A program made the translations under genes and the position numbers. From positions 1 to 12,261 of the forward strand of contig JAMCZD010000516.1 in the NCBI GenBank assembly GCA_023473405.1: DNA of 12,261 bases. The letters run 5' to 3'. The stretch's first letter is position 1, and each line of letters opens with the position of its first letter. The notes under the pieces are model-generated. The model was not told the origin of the DNA and ran no database searches. It saw only the letters and a list, made by a program, of their open reading frames with translations. Shown in pieces: positions 1-6,631 of the stretch. The DNA comes from Candidatus Omnitrophota bacterium (GTDB lineage: Bacteria > Verrucomicrobiota > Verrucomicrobiia > Limisphaerales > UBA1319).

Positions 1-1
1 C

Positions 2-1492
2 AAGCCGCCCAGCCATGAACTGTTTTTGGCCCTGGCAGGGATGGCCTATGTGTATGCGTTGCTGGCTGGAATCTGGATAACGGCTGACAGCCTGAGCGAG
101 GAGAAACGGGAAGGAACGCTCGGGTTGCTGTTTCTTACAGACCTGAGGGGATATGACGTGGTGCTGGGCAAGCTGGCGGCGACCTCGATGAACGCCTTTT
201 ACGGTTTGCTGGCCATCGTGCCAATATTGGCAATCCCGCTGCTCATGGGAGGGGTATCCGCGCGGTTGTTTTGGAGCGTGGTGCTGGTGCTCATCAACAC
301 GCTGTTTTTCTCGTTGTCGGCCGGCATGCTGGTTTCCGCAGTGTGCCGCCAGGACAGGACGGCGGTGATCGTCACGTTCCTGTGGATACTGTTTTTCACA
401 GGGGGCGTTCCGTTGCTGGGCCAATGGCTTGCGTTTCATGTGGTCAATGGCGCGAACCCGCGCTTTATCACTGCCTTTTTACTTCCCAGCTCGGCTTACA
501 CTTTTGGCACGGCGGTGTCATCGTCGGTTAGCCGGGGATTGCCGGTCGAGTATTGGTGGTCGCTGGTGGCGGTTCACCTGCTGGGATGGCTGTTTCTGGG
601 GTTGGCTTGCGGGATAGTGCCGCGTTCATGGAGGGACCGGACTGCGAGCGCAAGGATGGCGCGGCGGCGGGAGCGTTGGCGGCAATGGTGCCACGGCGAT
701 GCTTCGGAGCGGAACGCCCTCCGCGTCAAGATGTTGGAGATCAATCCGGTTTATTGGCTCTCGGGGCGCAACCGGTTGCAGAAGGCACTGATTTGGGGTA
801 CGCTCGCTTTATTCGGAATCAGTTTCGCCTGGGGTTACGTTCGTTACCCGCAGGATTGGTTGTCCGCGCCGGTGGCAGTGCTGACCGCGATTGTCCTGCA
901 TGTGACGCTAAAGCTATGGATCGCCGTCGAGTCGTGCCGGCGGTTCATCGAGGATCGACGCGAAGGCGCGCTCGAGTTGCTGCTTTGCACGCCGGTGACC
1001 GTCCCGGAAATCCTGCGGGGCGTGCGGCTGGCACTGCGGCGGCAATTTGGCGGCCCGATGCGAGCGGTCCTGGTGTTGGACCTGCTGCTGCTTTGGGTGG
1101 GCTGGCAGGACCTGCACGGCTGGGAAGAGCAGCGGGACATGGCGATTGCGTTTGGGGTATGGATGACCATGCTGGCGCTGGATTATTACGCCCTGATATG
1201 GGTTGGGATGTGGCTGGGGGTGTCGGCGAGAAAGACCCACCTGGCCGCCAGTGGAACGATTGCACGCGTCCTGCTGTTGCCATGGGTCCTCTTTGCGGTA
1301 TCACTGAGTGGATGGAACAGCCACTTCGAAGCCTATCACCTCATGTTATGGTGGTTTGCCTTGGGTGTGAGCATCGATTTGATTTTCGGGTGGCGGTCCT
1401 ACCGGAAGCTCCACCAGCAATTCCGGCTGGCGGCCATGCGGCAGTATTTACCGACAAGCGACCGCCGGTGGTGGTGGCCATGGAGAGGGTGA
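2..1492 (+). CDS. ABC-2 type transporter permease, 5' truncated by window edge
   Basis: The reading frame is open from the first bases to TGA at 1490-1492, so the true start lies outside the window; a TTG at 26 is an internal codon, not a convincing start. About 496 residues are visible. The protein is very hydrophobic, with roughly ten to eleven membrane segments in two clusters separated by a basic, Arg-rich cytoplasmic stretch around visible residues 207-245. The ABC-2 permease signature (acidic-basic, then REG-x-L-x-LL and a short loop) occurs twice, near visible residues 32-50 (EEKREGTLGLLFLTDLRG) and 316-331 (EDRREGALELLLCTP), suggesting two fused permease units. Such proteins pair with a separate ABC ATPase to export or move a substrate across the inner membrane; the ATPase gene is presumably upstream, out of view. 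The substrate cannot be told. The gene is convergent with skp, 55 bases apart. Confidence 0.85.
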   Translation, partial: KPPSHELFLALAGMAYVYALLAGIWITADSLSEEKREGTLGLLFLTDLRGYDVVLGKLAATSMNAFYGLLAIVPILAIPLLMGGVSARLFWSVVLVLINTLFFSLSAGMLVSAVCRQDRTAVIVTFLWILFFTGGVPLLGQWLAFHVVNGANPRFITAFLLPSSAYTFGTAVSSSVSRGLPVEYWWSLVAVHLLGWLFLGLACGIVPRSWRDRTASARMARRRERWRQWCHGDASERNALRVKMLEINPVYWLSGRNRLQKALIWGTLALFGISFAWGYVRYPQDWLSAPVAVLTAIVLHVTLKLWIAVESCRRFIEDRREGALELLLCTPVTVPEILRGVRLALRRQFGGPMRAVLVLDLLLLWVGWQDLHGWEEQRDMAIAFGVWMTMLALDYYALIWVGMWLGVSARKTHLAASGTIARVLLLPWVLFAVSLSGWNSHFEAYHLMLWWFALGVSIDLIFGWRSYRKLHQQFRLAAMRQYLPTSDRRWWWPWRG

Positions 1493-1547
1493 ATAAGAAG
1501 CTGGTAAGCCGGCAGGTTGCACTATAATGCGCCCATCGTGGAAGACA

Positions 1548-2210
1548 CTACTTGGTTTTCACGGGGGCGGTATCGAAGCCAGTCGCGGCCCCGCCGGTGA
1601 TGGAGGTATCCGCATTTGATTTAACGAAATCGGCTGGAGCGCCTTCATTGAGTTTTTTCAGGACCGCGTCGCTGATATCGTTTTCCCCATTGGTATACAT
1701 GAGGATTGGAGTATTGTTGATGCTCTCGGAGGCGGTATCCCAGACCATGGTCATGCCGGCGGCCTTGGCCTTTTCAGTGACGACCTCCTGGATTTGGCGC
1801 AGAATCTGTTCGCGCATGCGCCGTTTTTGTTCGTCGAGGGTGGTGCGAGCGGAACGGTCGAATTGGTTGATCTGGCCTTCGATTTCCTTGATATCGCGGA
1901 GCTTGGCCTCGGCGGAATTCTTGCGGCGATCGCGTTCCTCGGCGGAGACGGCCTGGTCGCTGGTGCTATCGAGGAGTTTCTTATATTCCTCGTTGGCCTT
2001 TTGATAGCTGTCGATGAACTCCTTGCGTTGTTTATCGAAATCGGCGGCGCGTTCCTTGAGCTGGGTATCGGCCTGTTTGGTTTTGTAATAGTTGTCAAAC
2101 ACCTTGCGGAGGTTGACGGTACCGAACTTGGCTTGTGCCATGGCCGGAGAGGCCAGGACCAGGCAAGCCAGGCTGAATACAACGGATTTGAGTAAAAATG
2201 TTTTCATCAT
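1548..2210 (-). CDS. skp: Skp/OmpH-family periplasmic chaperone
   Basis: A 220-residue protein with a Sec signal peptide (basic MMKTFLLK, hydrophobic core, cleavage probably after Ala25 in SPAMA-QA). The mature part opens with the OmpH-type strand and helix start (FGTVNLRKVFDNYYKT, about 29-44), followed by a long Lys/Glu/Gln-rich coiled-coil arm to about residue 160, then a return segment ending in NDISDAVLKKLN, the usual OmpH closing motif. A Thr/Ala/Gly-rich tail of about 25 residues follows. Skp is a trimeric, jellyfish-shaped chaperone that holds unfolded outer-membrane proteins in the periplasm for delivery to BamA. The frame is open further upstream into bamA, but the start at 2210 (or the second ATG at 2207) is chosen because it gives a clean signal peptide and lies 10 bases after the bamA stop. 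It is probably co-transcribed with bamA. Slightly longer than the E. coli protein (about 160 residues). Confidence 0.93.
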   Translation of the reverse strand: MMKTFLLKSVVFSLACLVLASPAMAQAKFGTVNLRKVFDNYYKTKQADTQLKERAADFDKQRKEFIDSYQKANEEYKKLLDSTSDQAVSAEERDRRKNSAEAKLRDIKEIEGQINQFDRSARTTLDEQKRRMREQILRQIQEVVTEKAKAAGMTMVWDTASESINNTPILMYTNGENDISDAVLKKLNEGAPADFVKSNADTSITGGAATGFDTAPVKTK

Positions 2211-2220
2211 GGTAATGGGG

Positions 2221-4575
2221 TTAGAATTCACGTGTGTAACCGACGCCGAACTGGAACTTCCCGGTATTCCCGGTGAATCTTCCGGTATGAATGGGGATGC
2301 CGTAATCGAATCGCAACGGGCCGATGGGCAGGTTGAGCCGCAGCCCCACGCCCCAGTCATCCAAGAAATCTGAGAAATCAAAGTCATAAGCGTCTTTGTA
2401 GACATTGCCTATGTCATAGAACACGGCAAAACGCAAACGTTGGATGATGGGGATGCTGTATTCGGCGGAGCCGTACCAATAAGTGTTGCCGCCGAGCGGT
2501 TCGCCGCTGGGATCATACGTCTCGTCCGACCCGGCTCGCCGGTATTTGAAACCGCGCAGCGAGTACATGCCGCCCAGGAACCATCGGTCAAACAGGTGGA
2601 CGCGGTCTCCGCTATAAGCGTCGACCACCCCGGCGTGGCCGGTCAGCTCGATGATGTGGCCGGGCAGGAAGCCTTTGAAATACCAGGCCGAGCGCAATTC
2701 GAGCTTGTAAAAATCCCGGTCGCCGCCAAAGGGACCGCCAGCCAGCTCGGTGAGGAACTCGGTACGCTGGCCCTTGTCCGGCAGCATGGCGTTGTTCCGC
2801 GTGTCGTAAGCGATGGAGGCGCCGACTTTGGAGACAAGGCTGTAGCCGGCCTCCTGCTTGATGGCCACCGGCGCATCGGGCTGGATATCAGTGAGACCGA
2901 TGTTCTCGAGGGTATAACTGATGCCGCCGATCAGGTAATCGCTGCCCAAGGCGCGGGTCAAGCCGAACCGCGTGCCCGCCTCGCGTTCGTTGTAATAGTC
3001 ACTAAGAAAGTCCAGCTCCCGGTAATACAGATCGACGCTCAGGGCCAGCTTGCGCCCCAGGAACCAGGGCTCGATGAACGTGATCTCGTAGTCCTGGCGT
3101 TGGGTGCCGATCTGGGTGCGGATGCGGAACTTCTGGCCGCCGCCGGTGAAATACGGGGGGTTGAACAGGTCGAAATTTCCCTGGCTCAACTCGACGAAAC
3201 CGACGATGTCATCGACGGTGCTGAATCCGGCGCCCACCATCAGGTTGCCGGTGTTCTTTTCCTCGACGCTCACGACCAGGTTCTTCCGGTTCGGGCCGGC
3301 ATCGGAGGGTTCCGGTCGCGCCTCGACCTTGGAGAAATAATTCATCTGCTCGAGGCGTCCCTTGCTCCGGTCGACATTGACCATGTTAAAAACCTCGCCT
3401 GGCGCCACGGCCAGCTCGCGCCGGATCACCTTGTCCTTGGTCTTTGTATTGCCGCGAATCTCGATCTTCTCGATATACGATTTGTCGCCCTCCTCGATCT
3501 CGAAGACCAAGTCCATCGTTCCCGTCTCGGTGTTGGGATTCCGCTCGGCGATGATGCGGGTGTCAATATACCCTTTCGAGCCGTAAAAGCTCCGGATCGC
3601 CTCGATATCTTCGGCAAGCCCTTTCGGGGTAAAAACCTTGCCGACCGTCATTTCCGGGCGGATGGGTTTGCCGCCTGAGGCCACCCCTTTGAGGATGTCG
3701 GCGCCGGTGAAGAGTTTGTTGCCCTTGAAATCGATTTTCCCCACCTTGTATTGACGGCCTTCGGAGACGAAGAAACGGATGATCATCCATTTGGGGTTGA
3801 TCTCATCGAACTTGATGTCCTTGATCTCGAAATCGATGTAGCCTTCGTTCCGGTAAAAATCAACCAGTTTTTCCTTGTCATCGTCGAATTGGTCTTCTTT
3901 AAGAACACCACTTCCAGTGAGCCAGGAAAACATCCAGTGCCGCCGCGTCTTGATGACCTTGCGCAGCTTTTTCTCCTTGAACGCGTGCACTCCGACAAAC
4001 TCGACCCGCTCGATCTTGAGCCGGGGGCCCTCGTCGATTTCGAAGGTGACCGTGCCGCGTCCGGCTTGTTCGTCGATGTTTGGCACGGGCCGGACCTTGG
4101 CCTTTTGGTAGCCGGCCTTTTGGTACATTTTAAGGATGACCTGCGAATCGTTGAATAGCTTGCGTTCATCGAGCGGTTCGCCGGTTTTCGAGGAAATCTT
4201 CTTGAGGAGCTTGGCGCGGCTGTATTTCTTGTTGCCGACAAACTGGATGCCGGTGAGGAGCGGTTTGCCTTGAAGGACATAGGTCAAGTCGACCCCTTCG
4301 GGCGTGCGGTCTTCGACGACCCGAACGTTGTAGAAATAACCGGTCGAATAAAGGGTCCGGACGTCATCATCGACGCTGGCGGGGGTGTAGGGATCGCCGA
4401 CCTTGACCCGGATATTGGCGCGAACTAGGTTGTCGCTGGCGGCGGGTGGACCGACGTTCTTGATGATAATCTTGTGGATGGTCGGCGGCGGCGGGGCGGT
4501 TTGGGAGAACGACGGCGAAGGATAACAGAGCAATATAGCCAGGAACAGGGCGTAACGGCGCAGCAACAATTTCAT
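2221..4575 (-). CDS. bamA: Outer membrane protein assembly factor BamA
   Basis: A 784-residue protein, close to the usual BamA size. It has a signal peptide (residues 1-24, ending PSFS-Q), five POTRA repeats (roughly 31-104, 105-184, 185-275, 276-365, 366-439) and a C-terminal 16-strand barrel domain (about 442-784). The POTRAs show the repeated pattern of a short strand followed by YxxxGY-type helices (KMYQKAGYQKAKV, DFYRNEGYIDFEI, SFYGSKGYIDTRI). The barrel carries the conserved YDTRNN...PDKGQ strand-turn, the loop-6 signature as LRGF (673-676; VRGF/Y in most homologues) and a terminal Phe after GVGYTREF, the beta-signal. It inserts beta-barrel proteins into the outer membrane. It starts three bases after the dnaB stop with no recognisable Shine-Dalgarno sequence, so translation is probably coupled to dnaB; skp follows 10 bases downstream. 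Confidence 0.97.
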   Translation of the reverse strand: MKLLLRRYALFLAILLCYPSPSFSQTAPPPPTIHKIIIKNVGPPAASDNLVRANIRVKVGDPYTPASVDDDVRTLYSTGYFYNVRVVEDRTPEGVDLTYVLQGKPLLTGIQFVGNKKYSRAKLLKKISSKTGEPLDERKLFNDSQVILKMYQKAGYQKAKVRPVPNIDEQAGRGTVTFEIDEGPRLKIERVEFVGVHAFKEKKLRKVIKTRRHWMFSWLTGSGVLKEDQFDDDKEKLVDFYRNEGYIDFEIKDIKFDEINPKWMIIRFFVSEGRQYKVGKIDFKGNKLFTGADILKGVASGGKPIRPEMTVGKVFTPKGLAEDIEAIRSFYGSKGYIDTRIIAERNPNTETGTMDLVFEIEEGDKSYIEKIEIRGNTKTKDKVIRRELAVAPGEVFNMVNVDRSKGRLEQMNYFSKVEARPEPSDAGPNRKNLVVSVEEKNTGNLMVGAGFSTVDDIVGFVELSQGNFDLFNPPYFTGGGQKFRIRTQIGTQRQDYEITFIEPWFLGRKLALSVDLYYRELDFLSDYYNEREAGTRFGLTRALGSDYLIGGISYTLENIGLTDIQPDAPVAIKQEAGYSLVSKVGASIAYDTRNNAMLPDKGQRTEFLTELAGGPFGGDRDFYKLELRSAWYFKGFLPGHIIELTGHAGVVDAYSGDRVHLFDRWFLGGMYSLRGFKYRRAGSDETYDPSGEPLGGNTYWYGSAEYSIPIIQRLRFAVFYDIGNVYKDAYDFDFSDFLDDWGVGLRLNLPIGPLRFDYGIPIHTGRFTGNTGKFQFGVGYTREF

Positions 4576-4576
4576 C

Positions 4577-4590
4577 GGTCAATGGTCAAT
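4577..4590. repeat. Tandem heptamer duplication at dnaB-bamA junction
   Basis: Two perfect adjacent copies of GGTCAAT (+ strand; ATTGACC on the coding strand) span the end of dnaB and contain its TGA stop. The bamA ATG begins one base after the second copy. Removing one copy would make dnaB end in a TGA that overlaps the bamA ATG as ATGA. Confidence 0.85.
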
Positions 4591-6045
4591 GGGCGCATCT
4601 TCCGGACTCACCTTGGACGCGCTTTCAAATCGGGTATAGCCTTTTAAAAACGTCAAGTTCACTTCCCCCGTCGGGCCGTTGCGCTGCTTGGCAATGAGCA
4701 AATTGATCGCCACCGCGTCCTGTTCATCCCGCGCACCGTTGTCCTCGTCATCCCCGCTCTTCGGTTTGTATAGCAGACCGACCAGGTCGGCATCCTGTTC
4801 GATTGCGCCCGACTCACGCAAGTCGGACAGACGCGGCGGGCGATTCTTTTCTTTCTCGACCTCGCGGTTCAACTGACTGAGCACGATGACCGGCACTGAC
4901 AATTCCTTGGCCAGCGACTTTATGCCATTAGAAATATCCGCAATTTCCTGTTGCCGGTTTTCCGCTCGACGCGAAGTAGAATGGAGCAGTTGCAAGTAGT
5001 CAATCACAAAGAGCTTGATTCCATGCTGTTGCACCATCCGCCGCGCCCGTGCCCGCAATTGCAGGATCGACAGCCCCGGCGTGTCATCGATGTAAAGCGG
5101 CGCGCCCGCCAATTTGCCTGCCGCGCCGGTCAGTTTGGGAAAGTCACGTTCGGCCATGAATCCCTCACGGATGTCCCGGAGATTCACCCTGGCGCGGGAG
5201 CAAAGGATGCGCAGCACCAGCGACTCGGCGGTCATCTCGAGACTGAACACGCCCACCGGGAGGCGCTGATCGATGACCATGTATTCGGCCAGATTGATCG
5301 CCAGGGATGTCTTTCCCATGCTGGGCCGGGCGGCAATGACGATCATCTCGCCCTCGTGCAGGCCGCTCGTCAGCTTGTCCAGGTCGGCGAAACCGGTCGA
5401 AATCCCGGTCAGCATTCCCTGTCGCTGGTGGTATTCCTCGATGGTATGCATCGCCTTGTGCACCAGATCCTTGATCGTGCGGGTGCTTGATTCCACCCGC
5501 TCCTCGCTGATCCGGAGGACGTCGCGTTCGACCTCATCGAGCAACTGGTCCACATCGCCCTCGTGATCGTAAACCCGGCTGACGACCCCGATGCAGGTCA
5601 TGATCATCTTGCGCAACAGGTATTTCTCCCGGGCGATATCCAGGTAATAGGTCAAATTGGCCGCCGAAGGCACGGCATCGGGCAGCGAAGCCAAATAGGC
5701 CAGACCGCCCACTGCCTCGAGCTGGTTGTTATCCCGGAGCCGTTGCTGCACGGTAATCAGGTCGATGGCCTCCTTTTTGTCGTACATTTGCACCAGCACC
5801 TCGAACAGGTGTTTGTGCCGCAGATCATAAAAAATGTCCGCGCCGCTCCTGGCTTTCTCGAGGCACAATCCCAGGTTCTCGTTGGGTGCCAGCAGCACGC
5901 ACCCCAACACCCCCTGCTCCGCCTCGATCGAATGCGGCGGCAAACGGTCCACCCGCGCCGGGTTCGCTACCTCCCGATCCCGGCGGCGGGCCCGGTGCAA
6001 ATCCGGGGATGCATCGCCTGTTTCGACGATCACAGAATCATTCAT
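4579..6045 (-). CDS. dnaB: Replicative DNA helicase DnaB
   Basis: A 488-residue hexameric 5'-3' replicative helicase, the usual length. With ATG at 6045 as residue 1, the N-terminal DnaB domain begins LPPHSIEAEQGVLGCVLL (about 36-53) and runs to about 145, followed by the linker helix. The RecA-like motor starts near 210 and has an intact Walker A (ARPSMGKTS, 239-247), GVFSLEM (about 265-271), Walker B (FVIDYLQLL, about 346-354), the SQLNREVEKEKNRPPRLSDLR segment (about 390-410), and QRNGPTG (about 454-460), which holds the arginine finger. No intein interrupts the Walker A, a common insertion site in this family. An upstream in-frame ATG at 6081 would add 12 Cys/Pro-rich residues; neither start has a clear Shine-Dalgarno sequence, and 6045 is preferred for its hydrophilic N-terminus. 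It leads the dnaB-bamA-skp block. Confidence 0.95.
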   Translation of the reverse strand: MNDSVIVETGDASPDLHRARRRDREVANPARVDRLPPHSIEAEQGVLGCVLLAPNENLGLCLEKARSGADIFYDLRHKHLFEVLVQMYDKKEAIDLITVQQRLRDNNQLEAVGGLAYLASLPDAVPSAANLTYYLDIAREKYLLRKMIMTCIGVVSRVYDHEGDVDQLLDEVERDVLRISEERVESSTRTIKDLVHKAMHTIEEYHQRQGMLTGISTGFADLDKLTSGLHEGEMIVIAARPSMGKTSLAINLAEYMVIDQRLPVGVFSLEMTAESLVLRILCSRARVNLRDIREGFMAERDFPKLTGAAGKLAGAPLYIDDTPGLSILQLRARARRMVQQHGIKLFVIDYLQLLHSTSRRAENRQQEIADISNGIKSLAKELSVPVIVLSQLNREVEKEKNRPPRLSDLRESGAIEQDADLVGLLYKPKSGDDEDNGARDEQDAVAINLLIAKQRNGPTGEVNLTFLKGYTRFESASKVSPEDAPIDH

Positions 6046-6230
6046 GGCGAAAATGAGACAGCAAATGGGCGGCCGATGCAAACCCGTGTTGTTACCAAGT
6101 CATTAACCGCTTATTCACCATGCTGCTCACACGCGGATGAAGGCATCGGCTAAAGGAAAAAGGCTAAAGGCCAAAGGCTGCCACGCTCTTACGCTCTTAC
6201 GATCCACGATCCACGCTCCACGCTTTAGTG
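6046..6230. other. Gene-free stretch upstream of dnaB
   Basis: No coding region is supported here. The dnaB-proximal half (about 6046-6147) should hold the dnaB promoter, but I found no convincing -35/-10 pair on the - strand. The distal half is a tract of short degenerate tandem repeats, listed separately. Confidence 0.6.
6148..6226. repeat. Stacked short tandem repeats (7-9 nt units)
   Basis: Several different microrepeats follow one another directly: GGCTAAAGG at 6148-6156 and again within 6161-6170, then the related GGCCAAAGGC; ACGCTCTT twice at 6183-6198; GATCCAC twice at 6201-6214 followed by the one-base variant GCTCCAC at 6215-6221. Unit lengths of 7-9 nt are not multiples of a codon and no reading frame uses them. 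The tract separates the beta-helix remnant from the dnaB leader. Confidence 0.8.
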
Positions 6231-6605
6231 CTAAGCGCGCGGCCCGGAGTCGGTCCGTTCAATGTTATTGGCAATCTGGACTTTGCCCTGGGATTGATTG
6301 CTGATGGTGCCGGGCCCATAAAATTCGTTGGCGGTGATGATCGCGGACTGGACGTCTGGTTCGAGCACGATTTGCGGCGCGGGCTTGGAAGAAGCCGGCA
6401 GACGGTTGATGAAGGTGCAATCGGTAATGCCCAGCCTTCCGCCTTGCGCATGGATCACCGTCTTGCCCCCATTCAATCCCGCATCCCAAGGGCAATAATA
6501 GCAGTGGCTGAACGACACGCGGGCTTTCCCCGCGATCTTGGCCAGGGTCACGCCTTTGGCGGCATTCATGGACCCGAAGAACCGGCAGGAGGTAAAGCTT
6601 AGCAT
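6231..6605 (-). pseudogene. C-terminal remnant of a right-handed beta-helix protein
   Basis: This frame ends with TAG at 6231 and reads about 124 residues from the first internal ATG (6605). Beta-helix-like sequence (GLIRVGPENTG) begins slightly upstream, near 6640. It shows rungs of the pectate-lyase-like fold: a hydrophobic strand, Ser/Thr, then x-Cys-x-aromatic, as in LSFTSCRFFG, VSFSHCYYC and LGITDCTFIN, followed by a Cys-less rung IITANEFYGPG. Such folds are common in secreted polysaccharide-active or surface proteins, but no catalytic residue can be assigned. There is no signal peptide, no good ribosome binding site, and no N-terminal domain; upstream of about 6640 the same frame is only a shadow of the murJ 3' end. 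I read it as the tail of a larger gene cut off next to murJ. It could instead be a short gene in its own right, which I consider less likely. Confidence 0.55.
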
Positions 6606-6631
6606 ACCGGTATTCTCTGGTCCTACCCGGA

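Noticed and set aside
1523..1528. TATAAT between the permease and skp genes
   Set aside because: No -35 element lies 16-18 bases upstream, and the site lies between two convergent genes with nothing to transcribe.
2162..2210. Possible lipobox (SLAC) in the Skp signal peptide
   Set aside because: Position -3 is Ser rather than Leu/Val/Ile and a better signal peptidase I site (SPAMA-QA) follows; Skp proteins are soluble.
2211..2405. Longer skp ORF starting at 2405
   Set aside because: The extra 65 residues overlap the conserved BamA C-terminus in another frame and bury the signal peptide; the start at 2210 gives a clean Sec signal.
2440..3678. Long + strand ORF (412 codons) opposite bamA
   Set aside because: It is a shadow of bamA: composition follows codon bias of the opposite strand and no domain is visible.
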